Positions 36,556 through 48,906 of a stretch of DNA of 64,000 bases are shown piece after piece. This stretch comes from Herpomyces periplanetae (Eukaryota; Ascomycota; Laboulbeniomycetes; Herpomycetales; Herpomycetaceae). The notes beneath the pieces were generated by a model. That model saw only the letters and a program-made list of their open reading frames with translations. It did not search any database and had not been told where the DNA came from. Both the position numbers and the translations under genes were made by a program. The stretch's first letter is position 1, and every line of letters starts with the position of its first letter. Location of the stretch: assembly GCA_009733715.1 (NCBI GenBank), contig WMKJ01000046.1:1-64000 (forward strand). Reading direction: 5' to 3'.

Positions 36556-37653
36556 TTAGAGTAACAGAGTGGAAATTAAGATTACGACACCGAACAATGA
36601 TCCAGCGCCCCGTACTGACAAGCCGGAGGCCGAGTTTGGCGAGTTTGGCAGGCCAGTAGCTGAAGTGCTGGTGCCACTCTCAGATGGGAAGGCATTGTTC
36701 ATGTTTGAGTCAGTTGACGTGCTTCCACCCATTTGACCATTCATATCCGATCCACCTCCCATGCCGCCGTTCATACCATTCATACCATTCTGACCATTCT
36801 GACCATTTTGGTCACTGCCGCCACTTTGACCACCTTGACCACTTTGTCCATTTTGACCATTTTGGCCGTTCTGACCATTCATGCCGTTCATCCCACCATT
36901 CATACCATTCATCCCACCGTTCATACCGCCCATATTGCTATTGTTACTACTCTCACCACCGTTGGATGGGGGAGCTGGTGAACCTGGTACAGGAGGCATT
37001 GGGGCTGGTTGAGGCGCGGGCTGAGGAGCTGGAGCCGGAGCTGGAGCCGGAGCCGGTGCAGGAGCTGGGGCGGGGGCCGGAACTGGCATAGGGTTAGCGT
37101 TGGGTGGAGGCGCAGGAGCAGGAAGGGCGCCTGGTGCGCCACCCGCTACTGGAGCACCAACACCACCGGCCATGTTCGGGCACTTGAGAGCAACGACGTC
37201 TAAAATGAAAGTTAGCAGAGGAAAGCGGAGGGGGAGCTACCGGCGAATAAAGAGCATACCTCGGCAATAATCAGCACCGAATGAAATAACGGCGGTCGCA
37301 CTGCCATCACGACAAGACTGATTGGCACAATCACGAATACCAAAGCCGAAGTTACGGTTACAGCACATGCAAGCGGTATCGTTTGAGGCACATCCGAAAG
37401 AAGAGGAGGCGACTTGAATCATATTACGTAGACAGACTTGCTGAAGAAAAAGTTAGCTGAGGCGCACTAACAAAAAAAGGAGGGGAAGAGGCGAGAAGGA
37501 GCGGTGATAGAAGACGAAAACGAGATGACAAGGGGAGAGCAGCGAGATGAGAAAAAAAGGGCTTACACCACACTGAGGTAGGTCTTGAATCTGCATGGCA
37601 GCATTGACTGCTAAGATAGCAGCAGAAGTAGAGAGAGCGGCGAAGTACTTCAT
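36556..37653 (-). CDS. CFEM-domain GPI-anchored cell-surface protein
   Basis: Three exons (37653-37567, 37440-37260, 37199-36556) sum to 304 codons, 303 aa. Signal peptide MKYFAALSTSAAILAVNAA, then a CFEM domain: LPQCGQVCLRNM, SSFGCASNDTACMCC, FGIRDCANQSC and GADYCR give the fungal-specific spacing of about eight to ten cysteines. CFEM proteins sit in the wall or plasma membrane; known roles include haem binding, surface structure and host interaction. After the domain come an Ala-Pro repeat tract (37000-37100, encoded by GGAGCT-type repeats) and a Gly/Asn/Met/Gln tract (NGQNGQNGQ, MNGGMNGMNGG). A Ser/Thr-rich stalk and hydrophobic C terminus (GAGSLFGVVILISTLLL) follow, a typical GPI-attachment signal. 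The minus-strand leader is strongly CT-rich. Confidence 0.88.
36728..37100 (-). repeat. In-frame tandem repeats of the CFEM protein stalk
   Basis: Two coding repeat tracts. At 36728-36930, units encode NGQ, NGM and NGG triplets (plus-strand ACCATTCTG-like words). At 37000-37100, units encode Ala-Pro dipeptides. Both are long, nearly perfect and in frame, so length variation between isolates would be expected as in other fungal wall proteins. Confidence 0.7.
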
Positions 37654-38996
37654 TTTGAAAAAAAGTGGTGTGAGGTCAACAGATGATGACAACTAAGTGT
37701 GGAATAGAAAGAAAGACGACGTTGACGATGAAGAACGAAGCGGACGGGACACTTTGCAGGCAGACTTGAAAGACGAGACAAATTTTGAAGTGGAAAAAAG
37801 GTGGAGGGAAACGGGGAAATTTGAAGCAGAGCGAGAAGAGAGAAGGTTGAGGAAGATTAAGTAGACACGTAATATATTTGCAGAGAAGAGAAAGAATATG
37901 ACAAGAAACAAACGTGAAGGAGAACGAAAGAAAACAAGCAAGTAGAGGCAAGAGAGATGAAGGAGAATGGAATGAGGAAAAGGATGGGTGAGGTGTTAAA
38001 TAAATAACAGGCGGTGGAAGATGTAGAGAGTAAGCGCGTGCGGACGCGTAAAACAATAAACTTTAGCAATTAATTGGTGAGAGATACGACCGGAATGTAA
38101 GAAAACGGAAAGAGTAATGGAGGTTATAGAGAATGGTGAATAGATAATTGAAGAAAGGAGGGGAACAGCCTGATGTTTGTAGAAGGCGAAATGGACGACG
38201 TGGGAGAGAAAAGATGGAAAATGAGAAATGGAAGCAGCAGGTTAATATTCAATTTGGAGAACGAGATGAGGGTTGGAGAGCTTTGAAAGAAAGTGGATTA
38301 AAGGGGTAGGTGGGGGAATGGCAATTGATTAAATAATAACTGCAGGAGTGCAGAGACTAGAGAAAAGGTGGTGGGCTTAGTAATACGGCAGTGCTGGTGA
38401 GAAAAAAGCAAAGTTTATTAAGGGCTTATATATTGCAAGGGAATTTGAGAAGGAAGGAGCGACGGAAATTTGATGTAGACGAGATGGAAGCGGAGATACA
38501 GTGAGCTGTAATGCTGAAAGTGCGTTTATTAATTAGGGGTAGACAACAAGATGGCACTATGAGATTAGACCCTGTCTTACATATAAATTAACTTGTTTTA
38601 GTTGATTGGGTGATTAATATATAATATATAGACTCAAGCATTAGTGTGTTTTTTAATAATTAGGGGATGACGCTTAAATGATAGTAATGGTATTTTTTTG
38701 AGATGTTCTAACTAGCTTAATTTAAGGTATTCGTGGCTGCAATATTGGGAATGATAATAATAAAGAGATATATGTAAATGGAAGTAATTAATATTGAAGT
38801 GGCTGGGTTATATTGTTTTTTTTTCTCTTCCACGGCCTTCCTTCTTTTGCCGTTGACCTTTTAGGCTACATATACAACCAATTAACCCTCATGCGTACAT
38901 ACATTCATTAGTCACTCTATCTCGTAGTTTGTCTCGCACTCGATTCAATTGTTGGACACTCTTGGCCTTCCTTATTGATCTGCCGCTTGTCCTTCC

Positions 38997-39060
38997 TTGT
39001 GTGCGCGCGCATTCTTGCGCACGCACTCTCTCATACTTGCGCGTGTGTGCATGTGTGTGC
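38997..39060. repeat. Alternating GC/GT patch with hairpin potential
   Basis: GTGCGC at 39001-39006 can pair with GCGCAC at 39017-39022 across a 10-nt loop, followed by a TGTGTGCATGTGTGTG run. Alternating purine-pyrimidine sequence of this kind favours Z-DNA. Confidence 0.4.
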
Positions 39061-41364
39061 TGCTTTTCGGATATTCGGTTCCTCCGCTGTTTCGCCGTTG
39101 GTATCAATGCTCTTGCCTAGTCGTAATAGTGCTACGATACTTAATTGTCTATTTTCGTATGCATTGCATAGCTTTTCGAGTGTTCGCTATTACTGGAACT
39201 GGTTATCGTAAAGTTTTGTATGCTTGAAAGCTAGCTGACTAGCTTGTTGGTAGTTTTAGTTACTCTAACAATCAACTTTTCATTATAAGTGTCTCCGGGT
39301 GAATGGGGGGTTCACGTTCGTTCAATTATAGTTTATGTACGGCGCTCGCACGTGTGATGTGTAAGTGGGGAGGACTATTGTGTAAATAGTGTATCATTTC
39401 TTAGTGTGTGTGTACGCATTTTGTGTTTAGAGGTGATGGTAGTGTATTAAGAGTTCACCTGATTTTGCCTCGGATGGCTGGTCTAAGTTAATTCCGGCCT
39501 TCTTTAATGTTACTTTCGGCATAGGTTAGCTGTGAAAAATAGAAAGTCGCTGCGGACCGTGTACCGTGTATTGAGAATTGAGTGAGTACACGGGTGCGTT
39601 TGGTGTGGTTTGGTTCATTATAGTGTGATATAATAGAGTTTGATAATCCTAATCTTCCGTGTAGTGGTGGCTACTAGTGTACGGGTGGAAAATGGTATAC
39701 TCACGAAAGAGGTATTGTCTACCGGTCAATGACACGAGGCATAAAACTTGTACGAAAGACCTGAGTTTAATTGTGAAATCCCTGCGGCGGACGGATGATT
39801 GTGGCTCAAAGGGTTATGGTACGTATGCCGCCCGGATAGCAGGGTAGATACATTGTACAATTTTAAATTTAATCTAGCATGTAAGACGGGATCTTAGTAT
39901 GGGGGAAGGGGAGGGTAAGGAAAAATTAGCTAGCGAGGGTGAGTGGGTGGGTATGTATGATAAAAGTTGGGTTGGGCGGTTGCAGCAACAGCGGATGTGC
40001 GGATCATCGACTTAGTGAACGCGGGAGAACTAAGCGTTGCGGGCAAGCTAGTAGTAGCTAGAAGGATTAAAGTAAGGGGATTTACAGGGCGAATGATAAT
40101 TTTTGGAAAAATGTGGACGTGAGTTTCGCACACAGGGCGGATGGGCAGAACGTGGGGGCGGGTAGGGGGGGGAAGAATAAAGTGGACGAATCGATTAATC
40201 GCAGTAGTGTAAATGAAGGGCTAATAAGACTAGCTTAAGTTTACTTTTGTTGAGCTGAGGAGGGTGGTGTAAAGTAAAAAAATACATATGCATATACGCG
40301 TACATACGAAGAATTAAGTACCATATAATATATAGCGTAGAGTAGAGCGTATGAAATACGGGACATAGGGATGAGGTACATGACAGCTCATCAAGTTAAC
40401 GCAACGTATACAAACAGTTACTGTTGTAATTATTACTACTCTCATACCAACACGCAGGGATAGGGTAGGTATAAGGAAGGTTTTATGGACAAACTGCGGA
40501 ATGATACGGGGAAGAGTTATGGAGAACAAAGAGCCATTGTCACATACAAGGCTAAATAGCGTATATGGTACTTACGAGAGAGAGATATATATGATTACAT
40601 GAGTCTATCGTGTATTATGGTGATAATTAGGTTAAAAGATAGATAGATGGGTGTGTATAGTAACGAGACGTTAAAGAAAAGAGCAGGTTAAGCCAGACAT
40701 AAGGCAAACTCAGGAATGAGTTGGATAGCATTAGCTAGTCAGCCTAGGGTAAATGGGAAAAGGAAAGTTTAGCAAAAACTATGTATTTTATTGAAGAAAG
40801 GTTTAATTAAAGTGAGAAATAGCTAGGATGGGTGGGGATTAGGGATGAAGACGATGGGTGTGAAAATAGGGAAGTTAATGGAACTCATGAGCAAAGAAGG
40901 GTTTTAACATAATATGGCAGCGTATGGAATAGAATGGAAAGGAATAGTACGGCGTGATGTAGTGTAGTTTAATGTGATGTAGTATAGTAAAGATGTTAAA
41001 ACATTGTATATCCAGCCTTATGTTAATATTTGGCCGAAGACAAGAAGTTTGAGAACGAAAGTGAATAACCAAGGAAAAAATAACCTGAATCACGTGAATC
41101 AAACGTCAGGAATTGTGTGGAGATGATAGATCTAGGGTAGCGACTAGGTGGAATAGGGCCAAGGAAGAAGATGTATTGGTTAGGTGTTGGGTTAGGCTGG
41201 GCTAAGCTGGAATAAGTTTAGTTAAGTCGGGTTATAGTTGGTTGAATTGGGTTGGGTTGGTTGGTTCGGACTAGGTTTTATCTAGGGCAGAATGAATTAA
41301 TGGAGTGATGTTAAGAAAAGGTAGTCTGTTGAGATGAGATGTGGATGAATGAGAAGTTGAATGA

Positions 41365-41383
41365 ACGGACGGACGGACGGACG
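41365..41383. repeat. (GGAC) tetranucleotide repeat
   Basis: Nearly five tandem ACGG units. A GTCC-type (complementary) degenerate run appears at 59901-59965. Confidence 0.7.
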
Positions 41384-43194
41384 AATGGAGTATTTGAGAG
41401 GGCCCATGAGTGTGTAGTGGGGTAAAATTATAAAAAGGCAAGAATGTAAAGTTACGATAATGAAGTGTTAGTGAATAATGGAGACGATAAATGGTACAAA
41501 TGAGCGTGTGTAAGGGCTACTATATCGTGTAAAACACAACACACGACCGCGTATAAACGGTAGTGTTTAACTTTGATGAAAGACATGAGTATGCAAGGTG
41601 GTAAGCTATATTACTTCAAGAATGGTGATGGTGCACTGAATTGTTAGTTCACTCACGTGAATTGTAGAATGTTCTAATTTAGTTCACATGGGTGATAAGC
41701 CTCTTATTTAGCCTAGTTACTGGGTACGGGAGATAACCCAGCGCCAGGGGAAGGTAGAATGGGCAATTAAGCGAGGTACACTTGTCAATCCAATATTCTA
41801 GCTGAAATTGGAAAAGCGAGCACGTAATTATTCATGTGTACGTGTGGGTATGGGTGTGAATGTACGAATGAGCGGAATCTTCGTGGGCAATCTTTCACAA
41901 TCATGTGACGGTTAAGGTGTAAGTGGAATGGAGGATGTGAGGGTATGAAATGAGAGGGGAAGAGAATAATCAGCGACAAAGTGGGGAGTTGGGAGGACAA
42001 GGAATGGGTGAATTACGTTGTATGAGTGGGTGATGAGCAAGTACGTACTATTTTACCAGTGAGTTTTCGTTGTAGCCGTAGCCATAGTTGTAAGAGTAGT
42101 TGTAGCTGGATGATTATTCATATGTGCACCAACCGATGATAAGCGTGTTTTACCCGATCCATCGACCACAACCGAAGGAACATGATTTTCCGCACTCCAT
42201 ACTGTTTACATGACTGGCTTCATGTGCTCACTTATCGGAATAATTAGCAGTTTATCACTACGAATATTAATATTATGTTGATAGTTTTATGTGAAACTTA
42301 CGGAACGAGTTTTTCGCGAAACCGTGAGTCAGCTATAAACCACTTACAAACTCAATGCTAAGATAGAACGAATGTGATGGTTATGGTAGCTGTGGCTGTG
42401 ACTGTGGCTATACTTTTGGTAATACTAGATAGGCATAAGGTGGATTAAGCTAATGTAATATGACAATTATTTTTGCCTTACACGAATCCGGTAGGGTGAG
42501 CACGAATATTTAGTGTGGATATGGGCAAAAATGTGTAGATTGTTTACCAATAAGTAAATTGTCGTGAAAAGTCGTATACATACAACGCAGCACATCACAA
42601 TAATTACTTATTTTCAATTATGATATAAAATCGTATTAACCAACACATACCAGCTGACAGCTTGTTAAGAATTGGTTTGAAAGTGATATATTAAAGTTTA
42701 CAATATTTCTAGTTTTATGAATTCTGGTACGCCGTAAAAGATTCAGGCGTACAGTATACACATATGCACACGAATATAAACACAAATATCCAAGTCAGGT
42801 TCAAACCCTAACAAGGATAAGTAAGTTTGGTCTGGTAAATCTTTTGGATAAGTTAGCAGTTACCCCGCCCATTTGATGAATGACTTGGCATCACGTACGT
42901 ATACTTTACGAATGACCACGAGCACGCACAAGAACCACATAACTATACAATCCATCACATGATGAGGGTAAAACAAAGCCAAAATAATGCTACGAGGAAA
43001 TCCGGTCAGGTAGTCTTTGTAAGAAAAATATCGGGGAATTGCTTCGATAATTGTCCATTAGAACTCAATGGTTTGTTCACGTGCACGATATTGAGGAGCG
43101 GGGAGAGGGAAGGTGAATGTGATGCGAATGAATTGTTTAGGTAGGGATACGTCATGGTGTGGGAGTGAAGTATTTAGCGGTAATGATTGAAGCA

Positions 43195-43280
43195 ACAGCA
43201 GTAGTTGCAACTGCGGCAGCAACTACGAAAGGCAACTACAACTACAACTGCAACAGAAACAGAAACAGCAACTTAGCAAA
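43195..43280. repeat. CAACTA/CAGAAA-type repeat with perfect hairpin
   Basis: The 26 bases at 43201-43226 begin GTAGTTGC and end GCAACTAC, a perfect 8-bp stem (plus nested CTGC/GCAG). They are followed by ACAACTACAACTAC and CAGAAACAGAAACAG runs. A complementary TAGTTGTAG-rich tract lies 1.1 kb upstream at 42070-42112. Confidence 0.5.
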
Positions 43281-46200
43281 ATTCTCGGCTCGCCCCTCAT
43301 GCCACACATAAGCGTTACCAAATCTGTCGTACGAATCCCGCCTAAATATCGGCTCGTTCGTAATTTGCCATTTCACACCTCCCTGGTAATTACTTACGTG
43401 GCAAGCTATAGGTGGATGGGCAAGTTATTTTGGGCTGTATTATCCAGCCCACAACATTAATTTTGTTATCGTGCTGAAGATTTTCCCTGTTTTCCGTTAA
43501 TTCGGTAGCTTTAAGCAAGAAATGCTAGTTAATTATCGCAGAATAACTGATCTGATCCATGTTCACGTACGTTTTTATTTAACTTGGGACAAACGTTACC
43601 GCTACATAAACTTTGGTAATGATCACGTTATCCGCTTAAAATGTTTGTTAGTGGTGTGTATGTTTGTATACATGGAATACTCAAGTTAGATTATTCTATC
43701 CTTAGTTTACATTGTCTACAACGTATAGTTTAAACGAATTTGGCATACGTTTGCGACGGCTAATCTACTGACATATTCCGAGCACCTTTGATAATTATTC
43801 AGCATTGACTTTACCTGTGCGCCTTCATCTCATTTTTGACCGTTCATATATATTTATCAAATTCTTAGCTTATTAACTAGTTTCTCATTAAGCGAGTATA
43901 CATTTTCATCATACCATCACCATTCTTATTAGTGTCTCCATTCATATGTTAACTCTGCCGCTCACACTTGCGCATTCGCTGGGTATTTACATTGGAATGA
44001 ATGGTGGATGGGGCCTACCGTAGAAATTGAAATTTGTTTTGTTCTACAGTAATTAGATTGGCGAATGCATTGAAATTAACCAAATTTAATGTTTGATAAA
44101 GTTACCTTTCCACTTATCTCTTCTCAATTAGCCGTAGACTCCGTAGCTGTAAATATGTGTATTTATATTATTTTTTTTTTGCATGTTTAAAACATGCCGG
44201 GTAGTTGTGCCGATTTAATCGATTTTTTCTAAAGTTTAAGTCAACGCGCTGGCAGCGGCGGTGGCGATGACGCCCTAATGGGGGGGTTATTCTTTACATT
44301 TGGTGGGTATTTTAATCGTTGAGACTAAACAATGGGTTTGTGAAAGTGAATATTCTAGTATATTTTTAGTAGAAAGAACCAAGTTTTAGCGTTGTATAGT
44401 GTGGATATATGCAGGTTGGGAGACTAGTAGACGAGCAGGAAATTTGAAACGTGATGTGAGAAAAATGGTTGGCTAGATGGTGTACTGCGAGTAAACGTGA
44501 ATCGTAAGTGCGTGGATTTACAGTGATGAATATGCAAAGAGTGTTTGTGGACATGCGTTAACATAATTTATTGGAAGTGAATCAATTTTCATTGGTGAGG
44601 CCATATAGATTAAATGATTAAGTAGTTATGGGAAAATTATAGTGATAAAGTTGAAAACAATCGCGGAAAGAGATCTTCGAGTATATACACTATTCGACGG
44701 AAGAGTTATTGGTTTTATCATGTCTGTTAATCTTAGCTAGGGTTTAAAGCAGCCACATAAAAGCGCGTGGGTAACTTTCGTGATAATGAAGCCGCCTAAT
44801 GACTCGGAAACGGCGCCGTTGCCTTAAGTTACTTTCCCTGAAACTTGGTGTACGTATTCACGTCGTTCAAAGGGTGTAAACGTTGGGTTAATTACACGAT
44901 ACTTCCATGCGTGATAATCCATACATGCTATAAAATTATTCCAAAGCAAAAGAAGTAGCAAGTTTAATCAACTGACCAATGCCCACTGACAATGTTATAC
45001 TATGCTACACTGCACCACACTACACAACTCCGAACCAAGCTGTATATGAATGAATCTTGATTCCCGCCCCGAGTATTTCATGCATGGATCGATGATTCAA
45101 ATTTACAAAGTGTACACAGGAGCACACGTACATTGTTTAGAATAAAATTTACAATCCATGTGTAGTGTTGCATGTCCGTTGCTCCACATGTTTGGTCTGT
45201 CCACACTCAAAATCTGTTCTACGTTGAACAAGGGAAAGTTGTGTCTCGATTAATTACAATGGATGGTTCAATATGGTAATTTATCAAGTACTATCTTTTC
45301 AATTAAAAATATACATTACATCTTTACCAATTACAGGTTTGTAGAGTTTTCGGTATACCGAATTCCCGTATTGAAATTTACATTGTGTCACGTGCCGGAT
45401 TGTACGTTGTGCTGCGCGGTGCAGAGAAGCTTGTGTTGCGTTGCATTACATGGCATTGGTTAGGTTAGTCTAAAGCTGGGTGGGTATTTAAAAGAAACAT
45501 TAATTAACTGGGCAGCGGTTGGACAGGTTAAGTAAAAATTGATTATTAGATTTAGTTGACTTAACTTTAATACTGTGGTAATTCCAATTGACGTCAATGT
45601 TATGAGATATTGATTTTTCTAGTTACATCTCAGCCCTGACTAGCGCAGAGAGCATAGAATTACATAAAATGAACGGGCACTAGCAACATAATGACGGTGC
45701 ACAGTATTGTGAGTAGCGGGATGAGCGGGGAAATTTTAACTTTAAGTGATTGAACATCAAGAGTAATTCATCAATCATCCCTTATTCATACAAAATACTT
45801 GCTGCTCATCAAACTCAATATACACCCAAACTAATCTTCCTTTCCCTACCCCCCCGTACCATTTCACGTCCCTTCTCATTTAGTTGTGCGCGTCTTAAAC
45901 GCGTCTCCTCCCCCGGCACTAACCTCTTCCGGCCAAATAATCCATCTTACCTTCCACATCCCGAACACCGACTTCCCAATGCAGTCCCGTGGTGTGCTTC
46001 GGAATTGCGAGTTTTTCCTGAGCGGGATGATGCCGTTGCCGGATTTGGTACAAATTTGTGTGATGCTGGGATTGGTAAGTTTGACAATTTGATTTTTTCA
46101 TGTTAAGTTCTGTGCTGCGTACTTGGCACCATACTCCCCATATCTTTCTCGTCAGTACTAAATTTATCGTCAATTCTTTTCATTTTCAACAATATTATTC

Positions 46201-46851
46201 CCATTAAATATTCCTTTATCCATATCCATTTTTCTCTTTTTTTTTCCCTTACTAGTCCCTTCTTCATTGTTATTAATTATTATGCCTACTACTCTTCCTC
46301 TTTTGCAACGCTATCCTACTCTCCTACGCTACAGTCGTCTTTCCCTAGCTAATCGTCCCTTTATCTTGTCTCGACTACACTATGGTCTTAATCTGTACGT
46401 TTAACTTTTCCTTTCCCCATTTTACTGCCCTACTACATTCAATTCAACATCCCACACGTATTACCAATTTTGTGTTTTTCCCCATCTATCCCAGCTTACT
46501 CTCAAACACCCTCAAACACGTACACTCGCACTCGCACCCCACCTGCATTTGCATCTGCATCCGCATTCGTACTCAGAATTCCTTTCCCTACGCCTCTCAT
46601 TTGCTCTCATTCGCGCCCCTACACACATCTGTTCCGTTCATGTTCATGCGAATGCAAATGCACGCGCACTCGCTCCCGCATCATCCACCTCACTCAACGC
46701 CCTTTGCCTTCATGCTATTCATTTTAGTCATGTGACCCAAAGCTTTACTACTGCAGATTCCCCTTGTCTCTTCTCATGCGTGGTGTGTGCTCGTATATCA
46801 ACACGCCCATATTCACTCACAATTTCTAGCTTACACTCTTCCCTTTCTCAC

Positions 46852-48763
46852 ATGTATTTGCCTGATCTTACACTCTTCCCTACGTTTTCATCATTCTCTT
46901 TTACTATAAACAAACTTTTTCACACGTAAAATTTTGACACATCTTACTCGAGCTCTTTTGCTACAGTTTACGAAATATTGTTTTCATTCTCGTAATATTG
47001 CGATATTCTTCAAAAGCTTATTGGCACCTCCGCGGTTATGGACTCATATCTACCTTCACCGATCTTTGGCTCACCATACGACGCTACACCTTTCGTTTAG
47101 TACTCCGTTTACCTCACGTAAGGGCTCGTACTAATGCCCAAATTTCCGGAGCTCTGGCCAAACTAGAAGATCGTTTAGTTACACCTTTCTCCAACTCGGC
47201 AAATCGTCTCTGCGTTCTCCCCAATGAACCATGGTCTTACGATCGAATCGTTTCTCATTTGGATAACCTAAACAACTTCGATCATGTTCAATGGGAAAAT
47301 GGTCGTGTCAGTGGAACCGTTTATCATGGTGGTCCCGACTTAATTTCTTTACAATGTGAAGCTATTTCTCGCTTCGCTTTATCAAACCCAATTCATCCCG
47401 AAGTTTTCCCCGGCTTGCGTAAAATGGAAGCTGAAATCGTATCAATGATCCTTTCTTTATTTCACGCTCCTCCCTTCGCTGCCGGCTGTACCACCAGCGG
47501 TGGTACTGAGTCAATTCTTCTGGCCTGTTACTCCGCCCGACAAAAAGCTCTTGCGAAACATGGAATCACCGAACCCGAAATGTAAGTCTTCCTCCCCCTA
47601 TATCACTTGTTTTATTCCATACTCCGTTACTCTGACGTCATCCTCTCTGCTATCTGCCAAACTTACTTAGGATTATACCTGTTACGGCGCATGCAGCATT
47701 TCTCAAAGCGGGAGATTATTTCAAGATTAAAGTTCATTTAGTTGATTGTCCTCCTCCATCTTTCAAGGTTGACTTGAATAAGGTCGCTAGACATATTAAC
47801 CTTAATACTATACTTCTGGTGGGTTCTGCACCTAATTTCCCCCAAGGTATAATTGATGATATCGCAGGTTTGTCTAAACTTGCGGTTAAGTGGAATTTAC
47901 CTTTACACGTTGATTGTTGTTTAGGTTCATTCTTAATGCCTTTCATGGAAAAAGCCGGATTCGATTGTGAACCTTTTGACTTTCGTTTACCAGGCGTATC
48001 TAGCATTAGCTGTGATACTCATAAGTATGGATTTGCACCAAAAGGAACTTCCACTCTTCTTTACCGATCGGCCAATCTCAGAGCTTATCAGTATTTTATT
48101 ACGCCAGATTGGCCCGGCGGTGTGTATGGTTCACCGGGTATAGCCGGTTCTCGACCCGGTGCTTTACTAGCCGGTTGTTGGGCTTCAATGATGGCAATGG
48201 GTAATGCAGGCTACACTGAAACGTGTAATCGGATTATCAAAACTGCCAGGGAGTTTCAACGTGTAATACGAGAAGATGAATATCTTAGTCAATACTTGAA
48301 AATTTTGGGTCAACCTCGCGTTAGTGTTGTCGCATTTACTACCAATCCTGTACTCTCTACCAAATCTTTAATCTCTAAAACACCACATCTCTCTCTTAAC
48401 CCCGATACTTTATCCACCACTATACACTTGGACATATACTCTATTGCCGATGCAATGTCAAAGCGTGGATGGAGCTTAAATTCCTTGCAAATCCCACCTG
48501 CAATACACGTTGCATTTACTATGCCGATGATTGATTCATTGCCTGATTTAATCAGTGATATTAAAAGTTCTGTAGCCGAAACTCTCGATGCCGCAATAAT
48601 GAAGGCTAATGCAATGGCATCAAGTTGTTCAAGTGAATGCGCTGCTGAAATTCCTCCCCTCGGTGATATGGCGGCCTTATACGGTGTAGCAGGAAGTTTG
48701 GTCGATAAGTCCATCGTTCGTGAACTTGTTCGCGGTTTTCTTGATACTTTGTATATGACTTGA
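46852..48763 (+). CDS. DPL1: Sphingosine-1-phosphate lyase (PLP enzyme)
   Basis: Cleaves long-chain base phosphates to phosphoethanolamine and a fatty aldehyde, ending sphingolipid breakdown at the ER. Exons 46967-47581 and 47671-48763 are certain (GTAAGT/ACTTAG intron, frame kept). A first exon 46852-46925 (MYLPDLTLFPTFSSFS) in phase 2 restores a start and gives about 593 aa, the family's usual length, but needs a 41-nt intron. The membrane segment LRNIVFILVILRYSS precedes the family motif KAYWHLRGYGLIS. Catalytic-core hallmarks follow: NMEH-type NFDHVQWENGRVSG, VYHGG, NPIHPEVFPGLRKMEAE, TTSGGTESILLACYSAR, VDCCLGSFLMPFMEKAG, and the PLP-lysine motif SCDTHKYGFAPKGTS at about residue 347. DWPGGVYGSPGIAGSRPG completes the site. 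Convergent with the zinc-HIT gene; the leader is CT-rich for about 1 kb. Confidence 0.9.
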
Positions 48764-48906
48764 TTTATTCGTATAACTTTTCCGGTATCCTATATTAATC
48801 CTTGTCTTCATGATTGTGCACTGCGTGGTCTTGTCTCGATTTGCATTTCCAGCTATTGTTATCTTGATTATCTTGGACGGTAATAGATGTATGTCCTTTG
48901 GGTGAA

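Larger units (their letters stand above)
37654..46851. other. Nine-kilobase gene desert with composition skew
   Basis: No convincing coding gene is seen over about 9.2 kb, although all flanks are gene-dense. From 37,690 to about 38,500, and again from 39,890 to 42,000, the plus strand is purine-rich with G excess; about 45,750-46,850 is pyrimidine-rich. All frames stay short; the longest (118-126 codons near 45,750-46,930, and a 126-codon minus frame at 37676-38056) fall in homopurine/homopyrimidine stretches and read as Ser/Leu/Pro/Phe low complexity. A 51-codon ORF (39692-39847, MVYSRKRYCLPVNDTRHK, four cysteines) is the only short frame of normal composition. Short tandem repeats are at 41200-41290 (GGTT-rich), 41365-41383 (GGAC) and 43195-43280. 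The first kilobase is likely the CFEM 5' leader; the last, the DPL1 leader. Confidence 0.45.

Noticed and set aside
36684-37203. Several plus-strand frames opposite the CFEM gene
   Set aside because: They are His/Ser or Arg/Trp translations of the repeat tracts of the minus-strand CFEM gene.
37676-38069. 126-codon minus frame upstream of the CFEM gene
   Set aside because: Ser/Phe/Leu low complexity from a CT-rich leader; other frames of the same tract are equally open.
41200-41290. GGTT/TTAGG-like words suggesting an interstitial telomere repeat
   Set aside because: The units are irregular (GGTT, GGGTT, GCTGG) and never form a run of TTAGGG.
44150-44290. Possible small nuclear RNA near a T-run and GC-rich segment
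   Set aside because: No snRNA sequence signatures (U1-U6) or credible Sm site could be found.
45750-46106. First exon of the S1P lyase at 45.8-46.1 kb
   Set aside because: Its GTAAGT donor leaves the wrong phase for the exon at 46967 and the implied intron is far longer than others here.
48310-48714. 134-codon minus frame inside the S1P lyase
   Set aside because: It is antisense to a well-matched enzyme exon.
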